A stretch of DNA of 64,000 nucleotides. It comes from Geotalea sp. SG265. GTDB lineage: Bacteria; Desulfobacterota; Desulfuromonadia; Geobacterales; Geobacteraceae. Below the pieces are notes generated by a model, which was given only the letters and a program-made list of their open reading frames with translations, did no database searches and had not been told where the DNA came from. Shown piece by piece: positions 27,134-36,083 of this stretch (positions within the stretch are counted from its first letter, which is position 1; every line of letters starts with the position of its first letter). Both the position numbers and the translations under genes were made by a program. The stretch spans positions 248,001 to 312,000 of the forward strand of contig NZ_JAKZFT010000004.1 of assembly GCF_022808985.1 (NCBI RefSeq). The letters are read 5' to 3'.

Positions 27134-27988
27134 TTATCTTTCGCCCCATTTCAGCTTGGTTCGCAACACCTCGAAGTAATCCTTGCTCCGTGACTGGACC
27201 AGCCGGGTCTGATGCTCGGCCCTCTGGATACATATTTGATCGCCGTGTTTCAGCTCGAACCCCACCTGTCCGTCCAGAGTAAGGAATACGTCCTCGTTGA
27301 CCGATTGCAGGGTAATGGAAATCAGGGCATCACCGGCAACGACAATGGGACGGTTAGTGAGGGTATGGGGGCAGATGGGGGTCATCAGCAGGCAGTCCAG
27401 CTGGGGGTGGACGATTGGTCCGTTTGCCGACAGGGAGTACCCGGTGGAACCGGTGGGTGTGGAGATGATCAGGCCGTCGGCCTTGAAGGTGGAAAGATAG
27501 CGGCCATCCACTTCCGTCTCCAGATCTATGATCCTGGCCAGAGCCCCCTTGTTGATAACCACATCGTTCAGGACCTGATGTCCTTCGATCTCCTCCCCCT
27601 CCCGATGAAGAGAGACGCGCAGCATCATCCGCCCGGAGACCTCGTAGTCTCCCTTGAGGCAACGCTCCAGGGCAGGATACATCTCCGCCAGGGTAATTTC
27701 CGTCAGAAATCCCAGGCTCCCCAGGTTGACCCCCAGGATCGGTACTTGCCGGTCTCCCACCAGGCGGGCCACAGAGATCAGCGTGCCATCCCCCCCGAGC
27801 ACAACCACCAGGTCGGCCTCTTCCTGGATATCTTGCCGTTCCGCAGAATAGGCAGAGCCAACGTGCTTGGCAAGGTGAGATTCCACCATCGGCGAGAGTC
27901 CCTTTGCCACCAGCCATTCGATCAGCTCTTCCGCTATGCCCACGCAACGGGGGTCGTGGACCTTGGCGAAGATCGCTATTTTTTTCAT
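27134..27988 (-). CDS. nadK: NAD kinase
   Basis: This 284-residue enzyme phosphorylates NAD to NADP with ATP or polyphosphate. The GGDGT motif lies in VVVLGGDGTLIS, and the second signature region has TPTGSTGYSLSANGPIV. Length is normal. The ATG at 27988 follows AAAGG. It is transcribed toward recN, and nadK-recN adjacency is widespread in bacteria. The gap between them is occupied by the heptamer array. Confidence 0.96.
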   Translation of the reverse strand: MKKIAIFAKVHDPRCVGIAEELIEWLVAKGLSPMVESHLAKHVGSAYSAERQDIQEEADLVVVLGGDGTLISVARLVGDRQVPILGVNLGSLGFLTEITLAEMYPALERCLKGDYEVSGRMMLRVSLHREGEEIEGHQVLNDVVINKGALARIIDLETEVDGRYLSTFKADGLIISTPTGSTGYSLSANGPIVHPQLDCLLMTPICPHTLTNRPIVVAGDALISITLQSVNEDVFLTLDGQVGFELKHGDQICIQRAEHQTRLVQSRSKDYFEVLRTKLKWGER

Positions 27989-28098
27989 GGCGCGAGCCTT
28001 TATCTATGGTATAAAAAATAAGGCTTTACTAGCACATCTCAACCACCATGTCCAATGGAAAGTCCACGGCAACCGCACTTCCGGACAGAGGGAAGCCT

Positions 28099-30612
28099 AT
28101 GAACCAACAAGAAGCCCATCCGGCCCCCGAACTCGATAATCTCATCCTCATCATCAAGTCCTTCCTCGAACATATTGAATATACCCTCGGCAAAGACAAA
28201 TATACTGCCACCAAATACGACGCCTTCAACGCCCTTGCCTATGTCGTGCGGGACAAGCTGGTCGAGCGCTGGCTCGACACCCAGCAGGCCTACTACAACA
28301 GCGACAACAAGCGAATCTACTATATTTCCATGGAATTCCTCATAGGCCGGTCACTGATCAACAGCCTGATCAACCTGGACATCCTGGAAGATTTCCGGGA
28401 AGCCATCACCTCTCTGGGGTACGATTTCGAGGAAATTTTCGACGAGGAGCAGGACGCGGGGCTCGGCAACGGCGGTCTAGGCCGCTTGGCCGCCTGCTTC
28501 CTCGATTCCATGGCCACCATGTCCATTCCCGCATACGGCTACGGCATCCGCTACGAATATGGCATTTTCAGGCAGAAGATCGTAGATGGTGCACAGGTGG
28601 AGCTCCCGGACAACTGGCTCCGCTACCGCAACCCGTGGGAGCTGGACCGCCAGGAACACCTGCATCCGGTGAAGTTCTACGGCCGGGTGATTACCACCAC
28701 CAACAAGTTCGGCAAGATCGTGCACGAATGGGTTGACACGGAAGATGTCATGGCCATGGCTTACGACACACCTATTCCGGGCTACAGGAACAACACGGTC
28801 AATACCATGCGCCTGTGGAGCGCCAAGTCCAGCCGTGACTTCGACCTGAAGTTCTTCAACGAGGGGAACTACATCCGTGCCGTGGAAAAGAAGATGCAGA
28901 CGGAGACCATCTCCAAGGTGCTCTATCCGGCCGACAACGTCATCGAGGGGAAGGAACTCCGCTTCAAACAGGAATATTTCCTCGCCTCGGCGACCATCCA
29001 CGACGTCATCTACCGCTTTAAGAAGAAGCACACCGACTTCAAGCTCCTGCCGGACAAGGTGGCCATCCAGCTCAACGACACCCACCCCGCTCTGGCTATT
29101 CCGGAACTGATGCGGGTGCTCCTCGACCTGGAAAACGTGGCGTGGGACGACGCCTGGGATATCACCAGGAAAACCTTCGCCTACACCAATCACACCATTC
29201 TCCCAGAGGCACTGGAGCAGTGGCCGGTTTGGTTTTTCGAGCAGATCCTTCCCCGACACCTGCAGATCATCTTCGACATCAACAAGCAGTTCCTGGAAGA
29301 GGTGGCAAAACGTTTCCCCGGCGACAACTCCCGCCTGGCCCGCATGTCTATCGTGGAAGAGCACTGGGAGCGGAAGATCCGCATGGCCCATCTGGCCATC
29401 GTCGGCAGCCATTCGGTAAACGGCGTGGCAGCGCTGCATACCGAAATCATCAAGCACCAGCTGTTCCGGGATTGCCACGATATGTACCCAGAGCGCTTCA
29501 ACAACAAGACCAACGGCATCACACAGCGGCGCTGGCTGAAGATGTCCAACACATCCCTTGCCGAACTGATCGACGACTATATCGGCGACGGCTGGGTCAC
29601 CGATCTCTACGAGCTGCAAAAATTGCAGGCGGTCGCCGCGGACCCGGAATTCACCGCCCGCTGGCAGGCAGTGAAGAGGCACAACAAGGAGAAGCTCGCC
29701 GCCTACATTCTCAAGCACAACTGCATCGAAATCAATGTGGATTCCATCTTCGACTGCCAGGTGAAACGGATTCACGAATACAAGCGCCAGCTTTTGAACG
29801 TGCTCCACGTGATCACCATGTACAACCGCATCAAGGAAAACCCCGACGGCGATTTCGTCCCGCGCACCTTCATCTTCAGCGGCAAGGCCGCCCCCGCTTA
29901 CGCCACGGCAAAACTGATCATTCGGCTCATCAACGCCGTCGCCGCCGTCGTCAACAACGACCCGGAAATCGGTGATCGAATGAAGGTTGTCTTCCTGGCC
30001 AACTACAGCGTCTCCCTTGCGGAAAAAATCTTCCCGGCAGCCGACCTTTCCGAACAGATCTCCACCGCCGGCACTGAGGCCTCGGGAACGGGCAACATGA
30101 AGTTCGCCCTCAACGGCTCCCTGACCATCGGCACCCTGGACGGCGCCAACATCGAAATCATGGAAGAGGTGGGGAGGGAAAACATCTTCATCTTCGGGCT
30201 GACTGCCGATGAGGTCGCCGCCACCAGGAGCAAAGGTTATAATCCCCGCGACTACTACAACAAGCTTCCCGAACTGCGCCGGGTGCTGGACCAGATTGCC
30301 GGCGGCTTCTTCTCACCCACCGCTCCGGACATCTTCCGCCCCATCGTCGATCTTCTGCTGAACCAGGGGGACTACTACATGCTTCTGGCCGATTACACCT
30401 CCTATGTGGCCTGCCAGGACGACGTGAGCAAAATCTACCGGGACCAAGCCGAATGGACCCGGCGGGCTATCATCAATGCAGCAGGCATGGGCAAATTCTC
30501 CAGCGACAGGACCATTGACGAGTACGCCCGCGACATCTGGGGAATCACCCCGGTCTGCGTCAAGGGCGCCGAATCCCGCCAGGGCGACCCCTCCACCCAT
30601 GGATCTTTTTGA
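28099..30612 (+). CDS. glgP: Glycogen/alpha-glucan phosphorylase
   Basis: This 837-residue PLP enzyme releases glucose-1-phosphate from glycogen or maltodextrin. [15 protein letters not shown] is present near the front. The C-terminal [14 protein letters not shown] segment is the pyridoxal-phosphate region, in which the lysine binds [15 protein letters not shown] is also conserved. An upstream in-frame ATG at 28048 lacks a ribosome site, while the ATG at 28099 is preceded by GAGGGAAG. The gene end overlaps rarA by 14 nt, and pfkA follows, so glucan breakdown may be coexpressed with glycolytic phosphofructokinase. Confidence 0.95.
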   Translation: MNQQEAHPAPELDNLILIIKSFLEHIEYTLGKDKYTATKYDAFNALAYVVRDKLVERWLDTQQAYYNSDNKRIYYISMEFLIGRSLINSLINLDILEDFREAITSLGYDFEEIFDEEQDAGLGNGGLGRLAACFLDSMATMSIPAYGYGIRYEYGIFRQKIVDGAQVELPDNWLRYRNPWELDRQEHLHPVKFYGRVITTTNKFGKIVHEWVDTEDVMAMAYDTPIPGYRNNTVNTMRLWSAKSSRDFDLKFFNEGNYIRAVEKKMQTETISKVLYPADNVIEGKELRFKQEYFLASATIHDVIYRFKKKHTDFKLLPDKVAIQLNDTHPALAIPELMRVLLDLENVAWDDAWDITRKTFAYTNHTILPEALEQWPVWFFEQILPRHLQIIFDINKQFLEEVAKRFPGDNSRLARMSIVEEHWERKIRMAHLAIVGSHSVNGVAALHTEIIKHQLFRDCHDMYPERFNNKTNGITQRRWLKMSNTSLAELIDDYIGDGWVTDLYELQKLQAVAADPEFTARWQAVKRHNKEKLAAYILKHNCIEINVDSIFDCQVKRIHEYKRQLLNVLHVITMYNRIKENPDGDFVPRTFIFSGKAAPAYATAKLIIRLINAVAAVVNNDPEIGDRMKVVFLANYSVSLAEKIFPAADLSEQISTAGTEASGTGNMKFALNGSLTIGTLDGANIEIMEEVGRENIFIFGLTADEVAATRSKGYNPRDYYNKLPELRRVLDQIAGGFFSPTAPDIFRPIVDLLLNQGDYYMLLADYTSYVACQDDVSKIYRDQAEWTRRAIINAAGMGKFSSDRTIDEYARDIWGITPVCVKGAESRQGDPSTHGSF

Positions 30613-31915
30613 CAAAAGGGCGGCGGACGACGCCGTAAATGAAGCCCCCCTCGCCGAGCGGATGCGCCCCCGGACCATTGCCGAGTATGTGGGCCAGGAG
30701 CAGCTCCTCGGCGAAGGAAAGCTCTTGCGGCGGCTCATCGAGAGCGACCAGCTCACATCCCTCATCTTCTGGGGCCCCCCCGGCTCGGGAAAAACGACCC
30801 TGGCCCGCATCATCGCCGGTGCCACCAGTTCCCACTTCATCTTCTTCTCCGCCATTCTCTCTGGGATCAAGGAGATCCGCGAGATCGTCAAGGAAGCGGA
30901 GGAGGTCCGCAAATTCCGAGGGAAAAGAACCATCCTCTTCGTGGACGAGATCCACCGCTTCAATAAGAGCCAGCAGGATGCCTTTCTTCCCTACGTGGAG
31001 CGCGGCGTGTTCACCATCATCGGCGCCACCACGGAAAATCCCTCCTTCGAGGTTATCGCCCCCCTCCTCTCCCGCTGCAAGGTGCTGGTGCTCAACACCC
31101 TGGGCGACGACGACCTGAAAAAGATCATCGTCAATGCCCTAACAGACCGGGAACGGGGTCTGGGAAACCTGGAGCTGACCCTCAACGACGAGGCATTGGA
31201 CTACATTGCCGAGCAGGCGGGGGGGGATGGCAGGATCGCCCTGAACACCCTGGAAACTGCGGCCAGGCTGGCGGAAAAGGGCATGATCACCATTGAAGCC
31301 GCCCGTGAAGCCGTACAGAAGAAGCCGCTCCTCTACGACAAGGGGGGAGAGGAGCATTACAACGTCATCTCCGCCTTCATCAAATCCATGCGGGGCAGCG
31401 ACCCTGATGCCGCCGTCTACTGGCTGGCCAGGCTGATAGAGGCGGGGGAAGACCCGCTCTTCATCCTGCGGCGCATGGTGATCCTCGCCTCAGAAGACAT
31501 CGGCAATGCCGACCCCCGGGCACTGCAGGTGGCAGTCGCGGCACTGCAGGGGTTCCAGATGGTGGGGATGCCCGAAGGTCGCATCATCCTCTCCCAAGCT
31601 GTGACCTACCTGGCCACCGCCCCCAAGTCCAACGCCTCCTACCTGGCCATCGACGAAGCCCTGGCCGAGGTGCGCAAGAGCGGCGCCCAGCCGGTACCCA
31701 TGCACATCCGCAACGCCCCCACCAAGCTGATGAAGGATCTGGGCTACCACGCCGGTTACCGCTACGCCCATGACCATCCAGAAGGCTACGTGGAGCAGGA
31801 GTACCTGCCCGAACGGCTCAAGGGGCGCACCTATTACCGGCCCGCCGGCTACGGTTACGAGAAGGCCATCAAAGAGCGGATGGAATGGCTGAAAGGGAAG
31901 AAAAGGGAGGAGTAA
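30599..31915 (+). CDS. rarA: Replication-associated recombination protein RarA (MgsA)
   Basis: This 438-residue AAA+ ATPase acts at stalled replication forks. The N-terminal part has [16 protein letters not shown], Walker [10 protein letters not shown], Walker [17 protein letters not shown] and sensor-1 [10 protein letters not shown], all characteristic. The C-terminal tetramerisation domain includes [18 protein letters not shown]. The ATG at 30599 lies inside the end of glgP, giving the normal family start MDLF. The stop overlaps the pfkA start by one base. Codon use does not obviously differ from its neighbours. Confidence 0.95.
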   Translation: MDLFDKRAADDAVNEAPLAERMRPRTIAEYVGQEQLLGEGKLLRRLIESDQLTSLIFWGPPGSGKTTLARIIAGATSSHFIFFSAILSGIKEIREIVKEAEEVRKFRGKRTILFVDEIHRFNKSQQDAFLPYVERGVFTIIGATTENPSFEVIAPLLSRCKVLVLNTLGDDDLKKIIVNALTDRERGLGNLELTLNDEALDYIAEQAGGDGRIALNTLETAARLAEKGMITIEAAREAVQKKPLLYDKGGEEHYNVISAFIKSMRGSDPDAAVYWLARLIEAGEDPLFILRRMVILASEDIGNADPRALQVAVAALQGFQMVGMPEGRIILSQAVTYLATAPKSNASYLAIDEALAEVRKSGAQPVPMHIRNAPTKLMKDLGYHAGYRYAHDHPEGYVEQEYLPERLKGRTYYRPAGYGYEKAIKERMEWLKGKKREE

Positions 31916-32874
31916 TGAAAAAAATTGGCATCCTCACCAGCGGCGGCGACTGCTCCGGGATGAATGCCGCCATCCGCAGCGCAGTCCGCAGCGGTCTACG
32001 GCATAATCTGGCCATGATCGGTTTCCGCAAGGGCTATCTCGGACTGATGAAGGCCGACTACATCACGCTCGACTCCAAGGCGGTGTCTGGAATCCTCCAC
32101 CGCGGGGGAACGTTCCTCCAGTCGGCCCGCTCCCCCGAATTCCGCACCCCGGAGGGACAGCAGCAGGCCCTGGCAAACCTGAGAAAGCTGGGGGTGGATG
32201 GTCTGATCATCCTCGGCGGCGACGGCTCCCTAACCGGCGCCCTGGCCCTGCACAACCTGGGCTTCCCCGTCATCGGCATCCCAGCCAGCATCGACAACGA
32301 CATCCCCTACACCGACATGGCCCTGGGGGTGGATACGGCCCTCAACAACATCATCTACGCCGTCGACTGCATCAAGGACACCGCCAGCTCCCACGCCCGG
32401 GCCTTCGTCATCGAGGTCATGGGGCGCAATTCGGGATACCTGGCCAGCATCAGCGCCATTGCGGCCGGTGCCGAATACGCCCTGGTGCCGGAACGAGATT
32501 TCGACCTCTCGGAGATCTGCCAGCAGCTCCGCGCCCGCTACGAGGAAGGGCGCGACAACGCCATCATCATCCTCGCTGAAGGGGCGGGCAACGCCCACCA
32601 GATCGCCGACAGCATCAAGGACGCCATCGGCTTCGAAACCAGGGTCACGGTGTTGGGGCACTACCAGCGCGGCGGCGCCCCCACCGTCTTCGACCGACTC
32701 CTGGCAAGCCGCTTGGGGAAAAATGCCGTGGATCTGCTCCTGGAGGGGGAAAAGGGGCTAATGGTAGGCCTCTCCAACAACTCCATCATCACCACCTCCC
32801 TGGAAGACGTGGTCGAAGGTGAGAAGAAGCCGCACGACGAAATGCTTCGCCTGGCGGAGGTGTTGGGGATATAG
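31915..32874 (+). CDS. pfkA: ATP-dependent 6-phosphofructokinase
   Basis: This 319-residue enzyme phosphorylates fructose-6-phosphate. The N-terminal TSGGDCSGMNAAIR loop and GGDGS (a glycine in place of the PPi-type aspartate) indicate an ATP-dependent enzyme. The catalytic segment reads SIDNDI, with serine for the more usual threonine. MGRNSGYLA and GHYQRGGAP bind substrate. The ATG at 31915 has a strong GGGAGGAG ribosome site located in the 3' end of rarA, and the two genes share one base (TAATG). It is the last gene of the glgP-rarA-pfkA unit, converging on the PstS-like gene without a clear terminator. Confidence 0.94.
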   Translation: MKKIGILTSGGDCSGMNAAIRSAVRSGLRHNLAMIGFRKGYLGLMKADYITLDSKAVSGILHRGGTFLQSARSPEFRTPEGQQQALANLRKLGVDGLIILGGDGSLTGALALHNLGFPVIGIPASIDNDIPYTDMALGVDTALNNIIYAVDCIKDTASSHARAFVIEVMGRNSGYLASISAIAAGAEYALVPERDFDLSEICQQLRARYEEGRDNAIIILAEGAGNAHQIADSIKDAIGFETRVTVLGHYQRGGAPTVFDRLLASRLGKNAVDLLLEGEKGLMVGLSNNSIITTSLEDVVEGEKKPHDEMLRLAEVLGI

Positions 32875-32886
32875 CAGAGCCAGCTT

Positions 32887-33723
32887 TTACAATTCCAGAT
32901 TGACGAAATCGAAGGCCTGTACAATGTCGGCAACGGCTTTGGAGCGGCAGTACTTGATGAATTCCCGGGCGAGCGGGGTCGGTTCACCTTTCGATACCAG
33001 GGTCAGGACGCGGATCAACGGATACGAGCCGTTGAGGATGGCGGCCTTGGTGGGAACTTGCCCGTCTGGAGCAATCATGCGTATTTTCCCCTGCTGGCTT
33101 GAGTAGCGGTAGGCTTCGCCGAAGGAAACATAGCCAATGGCGCCGCTGTTTTTGGCTACCGCCTTGATGGTGACGGTCGATTGGGCAGGAATTAGAACAC
33201 CCTGCAGCTGCGCAACCGGGGTCTGCAGGTATTCGGCGACTATCTTGGTGGAAGATCGCCGGTCGTCCCTCAGTAATACCTTGAGCGGCTGATCGCCGCC
33301 GCCGAATTGCTTCCAGTTGCTTACCTTTCCGGTGAAAAGCTGCGTCAATTGCGCTCTGCTCAATTTTTTCACCGGGCTGCTGCTGGAAACGATGAAACAG
33401 ATGGCATCCAGGGCAACGGGGAAAGCCTTCAGGTCCCGTTCCGTTCCCTGGAGCACCCGCGATACCATGCCGAGTGAATTCCTGCCGCTTCGGGTATCGC
33501 TCAAGCCTCTGGTCGAATTATAGCCCTGGACGGTTATGGTCACCCCCGGGTGCAGCCGCTCGAAGGATCTGGCCATTTCCGAGATGAGCGGCGCCATGGT
33601 TCCGGAGCCGGTAATGAGCAGTTTTCCGGAGAGGCGATCTGCCGCCGGTGAGTCGGAAACTGTAAAGAACAGCAGGGAAAAGAGAATGAAAAACGGAAGG
33701 AATGTGTACTTTGAAGGGGCCAT
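32887..33723 (-). CDS. Phosphate-binding (PstS-like) periplasmic protein
   Basis: This 278-residue protein has an N-terminal signal peptide (hydrophobic about 8-22, likely cleavage near SPAADRL) and a PBP-like-2 domain. The mature start LLITGSGTMAPLISEMARSF and the LTQLFTGKVSNWKQFGG segment match PstS-like proteins, as does GAIGYVSFGEA. No pst permease, ATPase or phoU gene is adjacent; downstream genes encode housekeeping functions. It could feed a distant Pst system or act as a scavenger or sensor. Phosphate as ligand is inferred from family only. Confidence 0.85.
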   Translation of the reverse strand: MAPSKYTFLPFFILFSLLFFTVSDSPAADRLSGKLLITGSGTMAPLISEMARSFERLHPGVTITVQGYNSTRGLSDTRSGRNSLGMVSRVLQGTERDLKAFPVALDAICFIVSSSSPVKKLSRAQLTQLFTGKVSNWKQFGGGDQPLKVLLRDDRRSSTKIVAEYLQTPVAQLQGVLIPAQSTVTIKAVAKNSGAIGYVSFGEAYRYSSQQGKIRMIAPDGQVPTKAAILNGSYPLIRVLTLVSKGEPTPLAREFIKYCRSKAVADIVQAFDFVNLEL

Positions 33724-33731
33724 GGCTTATC

Positions 33732-34358
33732 TCAACCGAAAAAGGAGAGTATCTCGTCGTGCCGGTCCAGCCGTGCCAATGCGGGCATCTGGGCCTTGTA
33801 GGCAATGAAGGGAACGCCTGCTGCCTCGGCGGCCAGACGATCAACATCGGAATCGCCAACGAAAAGGGCCTCTTCAGGTTCGATACCGTAAAATTCCAGA
33901 ACCTTGAGAAGCGGGTCGGGGTAAGGCTTCGGCCGCGCCACTTTGGCCGCAGTCATTACATAGCTGAAGTAGCGGGAAAGATCGAAGGATTCCAGAACCA
34001 TGTCCATGGAGGTGGAGCGGTTGGTACAGACAGCCAGATGGACCAGCGGCTGCAGCGCGGCCAAAGTCTCGCGGAAGTTCTCCTCCATGGACATGAGATG
34101 CACCAGGTCTCCGTAATTGATGGTCCCGGCAAAGGCCTGCGCCTCGGCACGGCGGTCGTCGCCGGCAAAGAGATAGGCCATGACATCGGCATTGGCATAG
34201 GTATGCAGCACCCGCATCATCTCGGCGTCATTGCGGTCCAGGGGGGGCTTGCCGAAATGGGCAAGGATCCGCTGGTAGAAGGCAAAGTTCGCCTCGAACG
34301 AATCGAACATCACCCCGTCGCAATCGTAGATGACCGCTTTATACTCCCTACTCCTCAC
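33732..34358 (-). CDS. HAD-superfamily phosphatase (phosphoglycolate-phosphatase-like)
   Basis: This 208-residue protein has motif I YDCDGVMFDS, motif II CTNRST, the motif III lysine in KVARPKPYPD and motif IV GDSDVD, so the catalytic set is complete. The helical cap at about 20-85 suggests a small-molecule substrate such as phosphoglycolate or a sugar phosphate; the actual substrate is unknown. The start is a GTG at 34358 overlapping the HNH stop (GTGA). Both ends sit inside a four-unit heptamer array (34343-34370), which also supplies the ribosome site. It is followed after 8 bp by the PstS-like gene, transcribed in the same direction. Confidence 0.85.
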   Translation of the reverse strand: MRSREYKAVIYDCDGVMFDSFEANFAFYQRILAHFGKPPLDRNDAEMMRVLHTYANADVMAYLFAGDDRRAEAQAFAGTINYGDLVHLMSMEENFRETLAALQPLVHLAVCTNRSTSMDMVLESFDLSRYFSYVMTAAKVARPKPYPDPLLKVLEFYGIEPEEALFVGDSDVDRLAAEAAGVPFIAYKAQMPALARLDRHDEILSFFG

Positions 34359-34370
34359 TCCTCACCCCTC
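34343..34370. repeat. Short heptamer array spanning the HNH stop and HAD start
   Basis: Four 7-bp units occupy 34343-34370 on the plus strand: ACTCCCT, ACTCCTC, ACTCCTC, ACCCCTC. On the gene strand they read GAGGAGT-like and form both the last codons of the HNH gene and the ribosome site and first codons of the HAD gene. A change of one unit would shift the frame of one or both genes. Confidence 0.55.
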
Positions 34371-34672
34371 ACAGTGCCCGCTTCACTCTTCACACCCTGC
34401 AGAAATTCCTCCCATTCAATGGGGAGCAGGTGCTTCTTGCGGTTGTTGCACTCCTTGCAGGCAGGTACCACGTTGCCCCGGGTGCTCTTGCCGCCGCGGA
34501 TGACAGGCACGATATGGTCCATGGAGAGCTCATATGCCGGGAACCTGCCGCCGCAGTAGTGACAGATCCCCCGGGCAAGGCGGTTCTTCCACCACTGGGA
34601 CTTGCGCAGTTCACGGGCCTTTTCCCGCTCCCGTTTTATTTCCTGTTCCGATACCTCGATTATGAACGACAA
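34355..34672 (-). CDS. HNH-endonuclease-family protein
   Basis: This 105-residue protein has a basic, helical N-terminus (about 10-33) and an HNH domain: CHYC (about 37-40) and CKEC (about 72-75) form a structural zinc site, with SMDHIVPVIRGG as the beta-beta-alpha metal core and the GNVVPACKECN asparagine. Such small HNH proteins are widespread as stand-alone genes of unknown role; some are nicking nucleases. The start is TTG at 34672, preceded by GGAGGTAGG. It lies next to a full copy of the 170-nt structured repeat (34696-34865); whether that is meaningful is unknown. Confidence 0.85.
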   Translation of the reverse strand: MSFIIEVSEQEIKREREKARELRKSQWWKNRLARGICHYCGGRFPAYELSMDHIVPVIRGGKSTRGNVVPACKECNNRKKHLLPIEWEEFLQGVKSEAGTVRGEE

Positions 34673-34695
34673 ATTTTCCTACCTCCAGCCGCCAA

Positions 34696-34865
34696 GGCTG
34701 CCGCGGCTTCGGGAGTGAGTGACAGAGCGGCAACGGCGAGCGGACACCCGCCGGTTTCGAAAACTAATGCTTAAGTGGCAGCCTGCAACCAAGGTGAATA
34801 CATCAATAGACACAGCAATGTCCGCAGTTGCAGCGACAGAACAAGCGGACGAAGCCGCGGCAGCC
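34696..34865 (+). repeat. Complete copy of the 170-nt covarying inverted-repeat element
   Basis: The ends are perfect 16-bp inverted repeats, GGCTGCCGCGGCTTCG at 34696-34711 and its complement at 34850-34865. Inside, the left conserved block has GGGAGTGAGTGAC and GGCGAGCGGACACC, and the right block GTCCGCAGTTGCAGCGACAG closing a GTCCGC / GCGGAC hairpin. The copy at 52618-52788 (minus strand) has the same blocks with almost the same spacing but a different, compensated stem. The element fills most of the HNH-rnhA gap and has no coding capacity. It could be a structured RNA or a non-autonomous mobile repeat. Confidence 0.8.
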
Positions 34866-34899
34866 GCTTAGCCGATGGTGGAATACATGGGAGCAGCCT

Positions 34900-35340
34900 T
34901 CAACAGGACCGCCGGAAGTTTTCGATGGCGGCCCGGGCAAGCTCGTCGCAACGCTCGTTTTCCGGGTGGCCGTTGTGCCCACGCACCCAGATCCAGTGGA
35001 TGGTGTGAATGCGGGACAGTTCCATAAGCCGCTCCCACAACTCCCGGTTCAAGACCGGCTCTTTCTTGCTGTTCACCCAGCCTTTCCGCACCCAGCCGCC
35101 GATCCATTCAGTCATCCCCTTGACCAGGTATTGGGAATCGGTGGTGAGATGAACCTCGCACGGTCGTTTCAGGGAACCAAGCGCCTCGATGGCGGCGGTC
35201 ATCTCCATGCGGTTATTGGTGGTGTTGCCGTCGGCGCCGGACATTTCTTTGACGTTGTCCCCATAGCGGAGGATGCAGCCCCAGCCGCCGGCACCGGGAT
35301 TGCCGCTGCATGCCCCATCACAGAAAATTTCAACTCTCAA
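34900..35340 (-). CDS. rnhA: Ribonuclease HI
   Basis: This 146-residue enzyme cuts the RNA strand of RNA-DNA hybrids. The four catalytic acidic residues are visible: D in [13 protein letters not shown] in [14 protein letters not shown] in LTTDSQYL and D near the C-terminus in [12 protein letters not shown]. Length is normal for type 1 bacterial RNase H. The ATG at 35340 overlaps the end of the acyltransferase gene by 11 nt, so translation is probably coupled. Confidence 0.96.
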   Translation of the reverse strand: MRVEIFCDGACSGNPGAGGWGCILRYGDNVKEMSGADGNTTNNRMEMTAAIEALGSLKRPCEVHLTTDSQYLVKGMTEWIGGWVRKGWVNSKKEPVLNRELWERLMELSRIHTIHWIWVRGHNGHPENERCDELARAAIENFRRSC

Positions 35341-35980
35341 TGTAGGCCCCTTCCCTTTTTAGAAGGTCAGCTATGGCAGACATAACCCGGTCAACAATCA
35401 GCTGGTGGGTTTCCTTGCAGTCTTCCAATAGAAAGAAGTCGGAAAAATCCAGCTGGCTACCGAAAACAACGGTGGCTTGCTGGCCGACGCCGGGAAACTT
35501 CCAGCGGTTGAGACCGACCAGTGCCGTGGGTATCACCACCGGCCGGGTGTCATAGATAATCTTGCCGACCCCACGGTTCCCCTTGCCGAGGACACCGTCC
35601 TTGTGGCGGGTCCCCTCGGGGAAGAGCATGACCTTCTGGTCCTTGAGCAGATCGTTGATGGTTTTGCCGGCGCGAACGTCGCGGCCACGCTTGACGGGAA
35701 AGGCGCCCCACGAGCTGTAAAGCAGGCGCTGAAAGGGCTTGGCGAAAAGCTCCTCCTTGGCCGGAGCCCAGAGCATCTGCATTACATGCCGCCTGATCAC
35801 CGCCCAGGGAAGGAAGATCGTTTCATAGGCGGAGATGTGGTTGGAGGCGATAAGAACTCCGCCGGAGGAGGGAATGTTCTCATCCCCCTTGATGCGGAAG
35901 TTGTTGACGGTGGATGCATAGAAACCGACCACATGGCAGGAAAACGTGACCCAGAAGCGGCGCAGGAATGAAACTTTCAA
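35330..35980 (-). CDS. 1-acyl-sn-glycerol-3-phosphate acyltransferase-like protein (PlsC family)
   Basis: This 216-residue acyltransferase has the glycerolipid block III motif [10 protein letters not shown] (about 120-129) and a block I of NHISAYE at 47-53. The usual catalytic motif is H-x4-D; here it is H48-x4-E53, a conservative but unusual change. The family acylates lysophosphatidic acid to phosphatidic acid at the inner membrane; other acyl acceptors are possible. An N-terminal hydrophobic stretch (about 8-24) may contact the membrane. The start is TTG at 35980, preceded by CGAGG. A promoter is visible at 36010-36039. Confidence 0.82.
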   Translation of the reverse strand: MKVSFLRRFWVTFSCHVVGFYASTVNNFRIKGDENIPSSGGVLIASNHISAYETIFLPWAVIRRHVMQMLWAPAKEELFAKPFQRLLYSSWGAFPVKRGRDVRAGKTINDLLKDQKVMLFPEGTRHKDGVLGKGNRGVGKIIYDTRPVVIPTALVGLNRWKFPGVGQQATVVFGSQLDFSDFFLLEDCKETHQLIVDRVMSAIADLLKREGAYIES

Positions 35981-36009
35981 GGAAACCTCGTGTGTTGGAT
36001 TAGCTTTAA

Positions 36010-36039
36010 TTTATAGCACGATTGAACCAACGGGGGCAA
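36010..36039 (-). promoter_or_regulatory. Sigma-70-type promoter of the acyltransferase-rnhA unit
   Basis: On the minus strand TTGCCC (36034-36039) and TATAAA (36010-36015) are separated by 18 bp, about 30 bp before the TTG start codon. It lies between the PAS kinase stop and the acyltransferase gene. Confidence 0.5.
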
Positions 36040-36083
36040 CTTTGAGTTGAATAGGAGGACGTGCAGCGGCAGGCCGGGCCATC

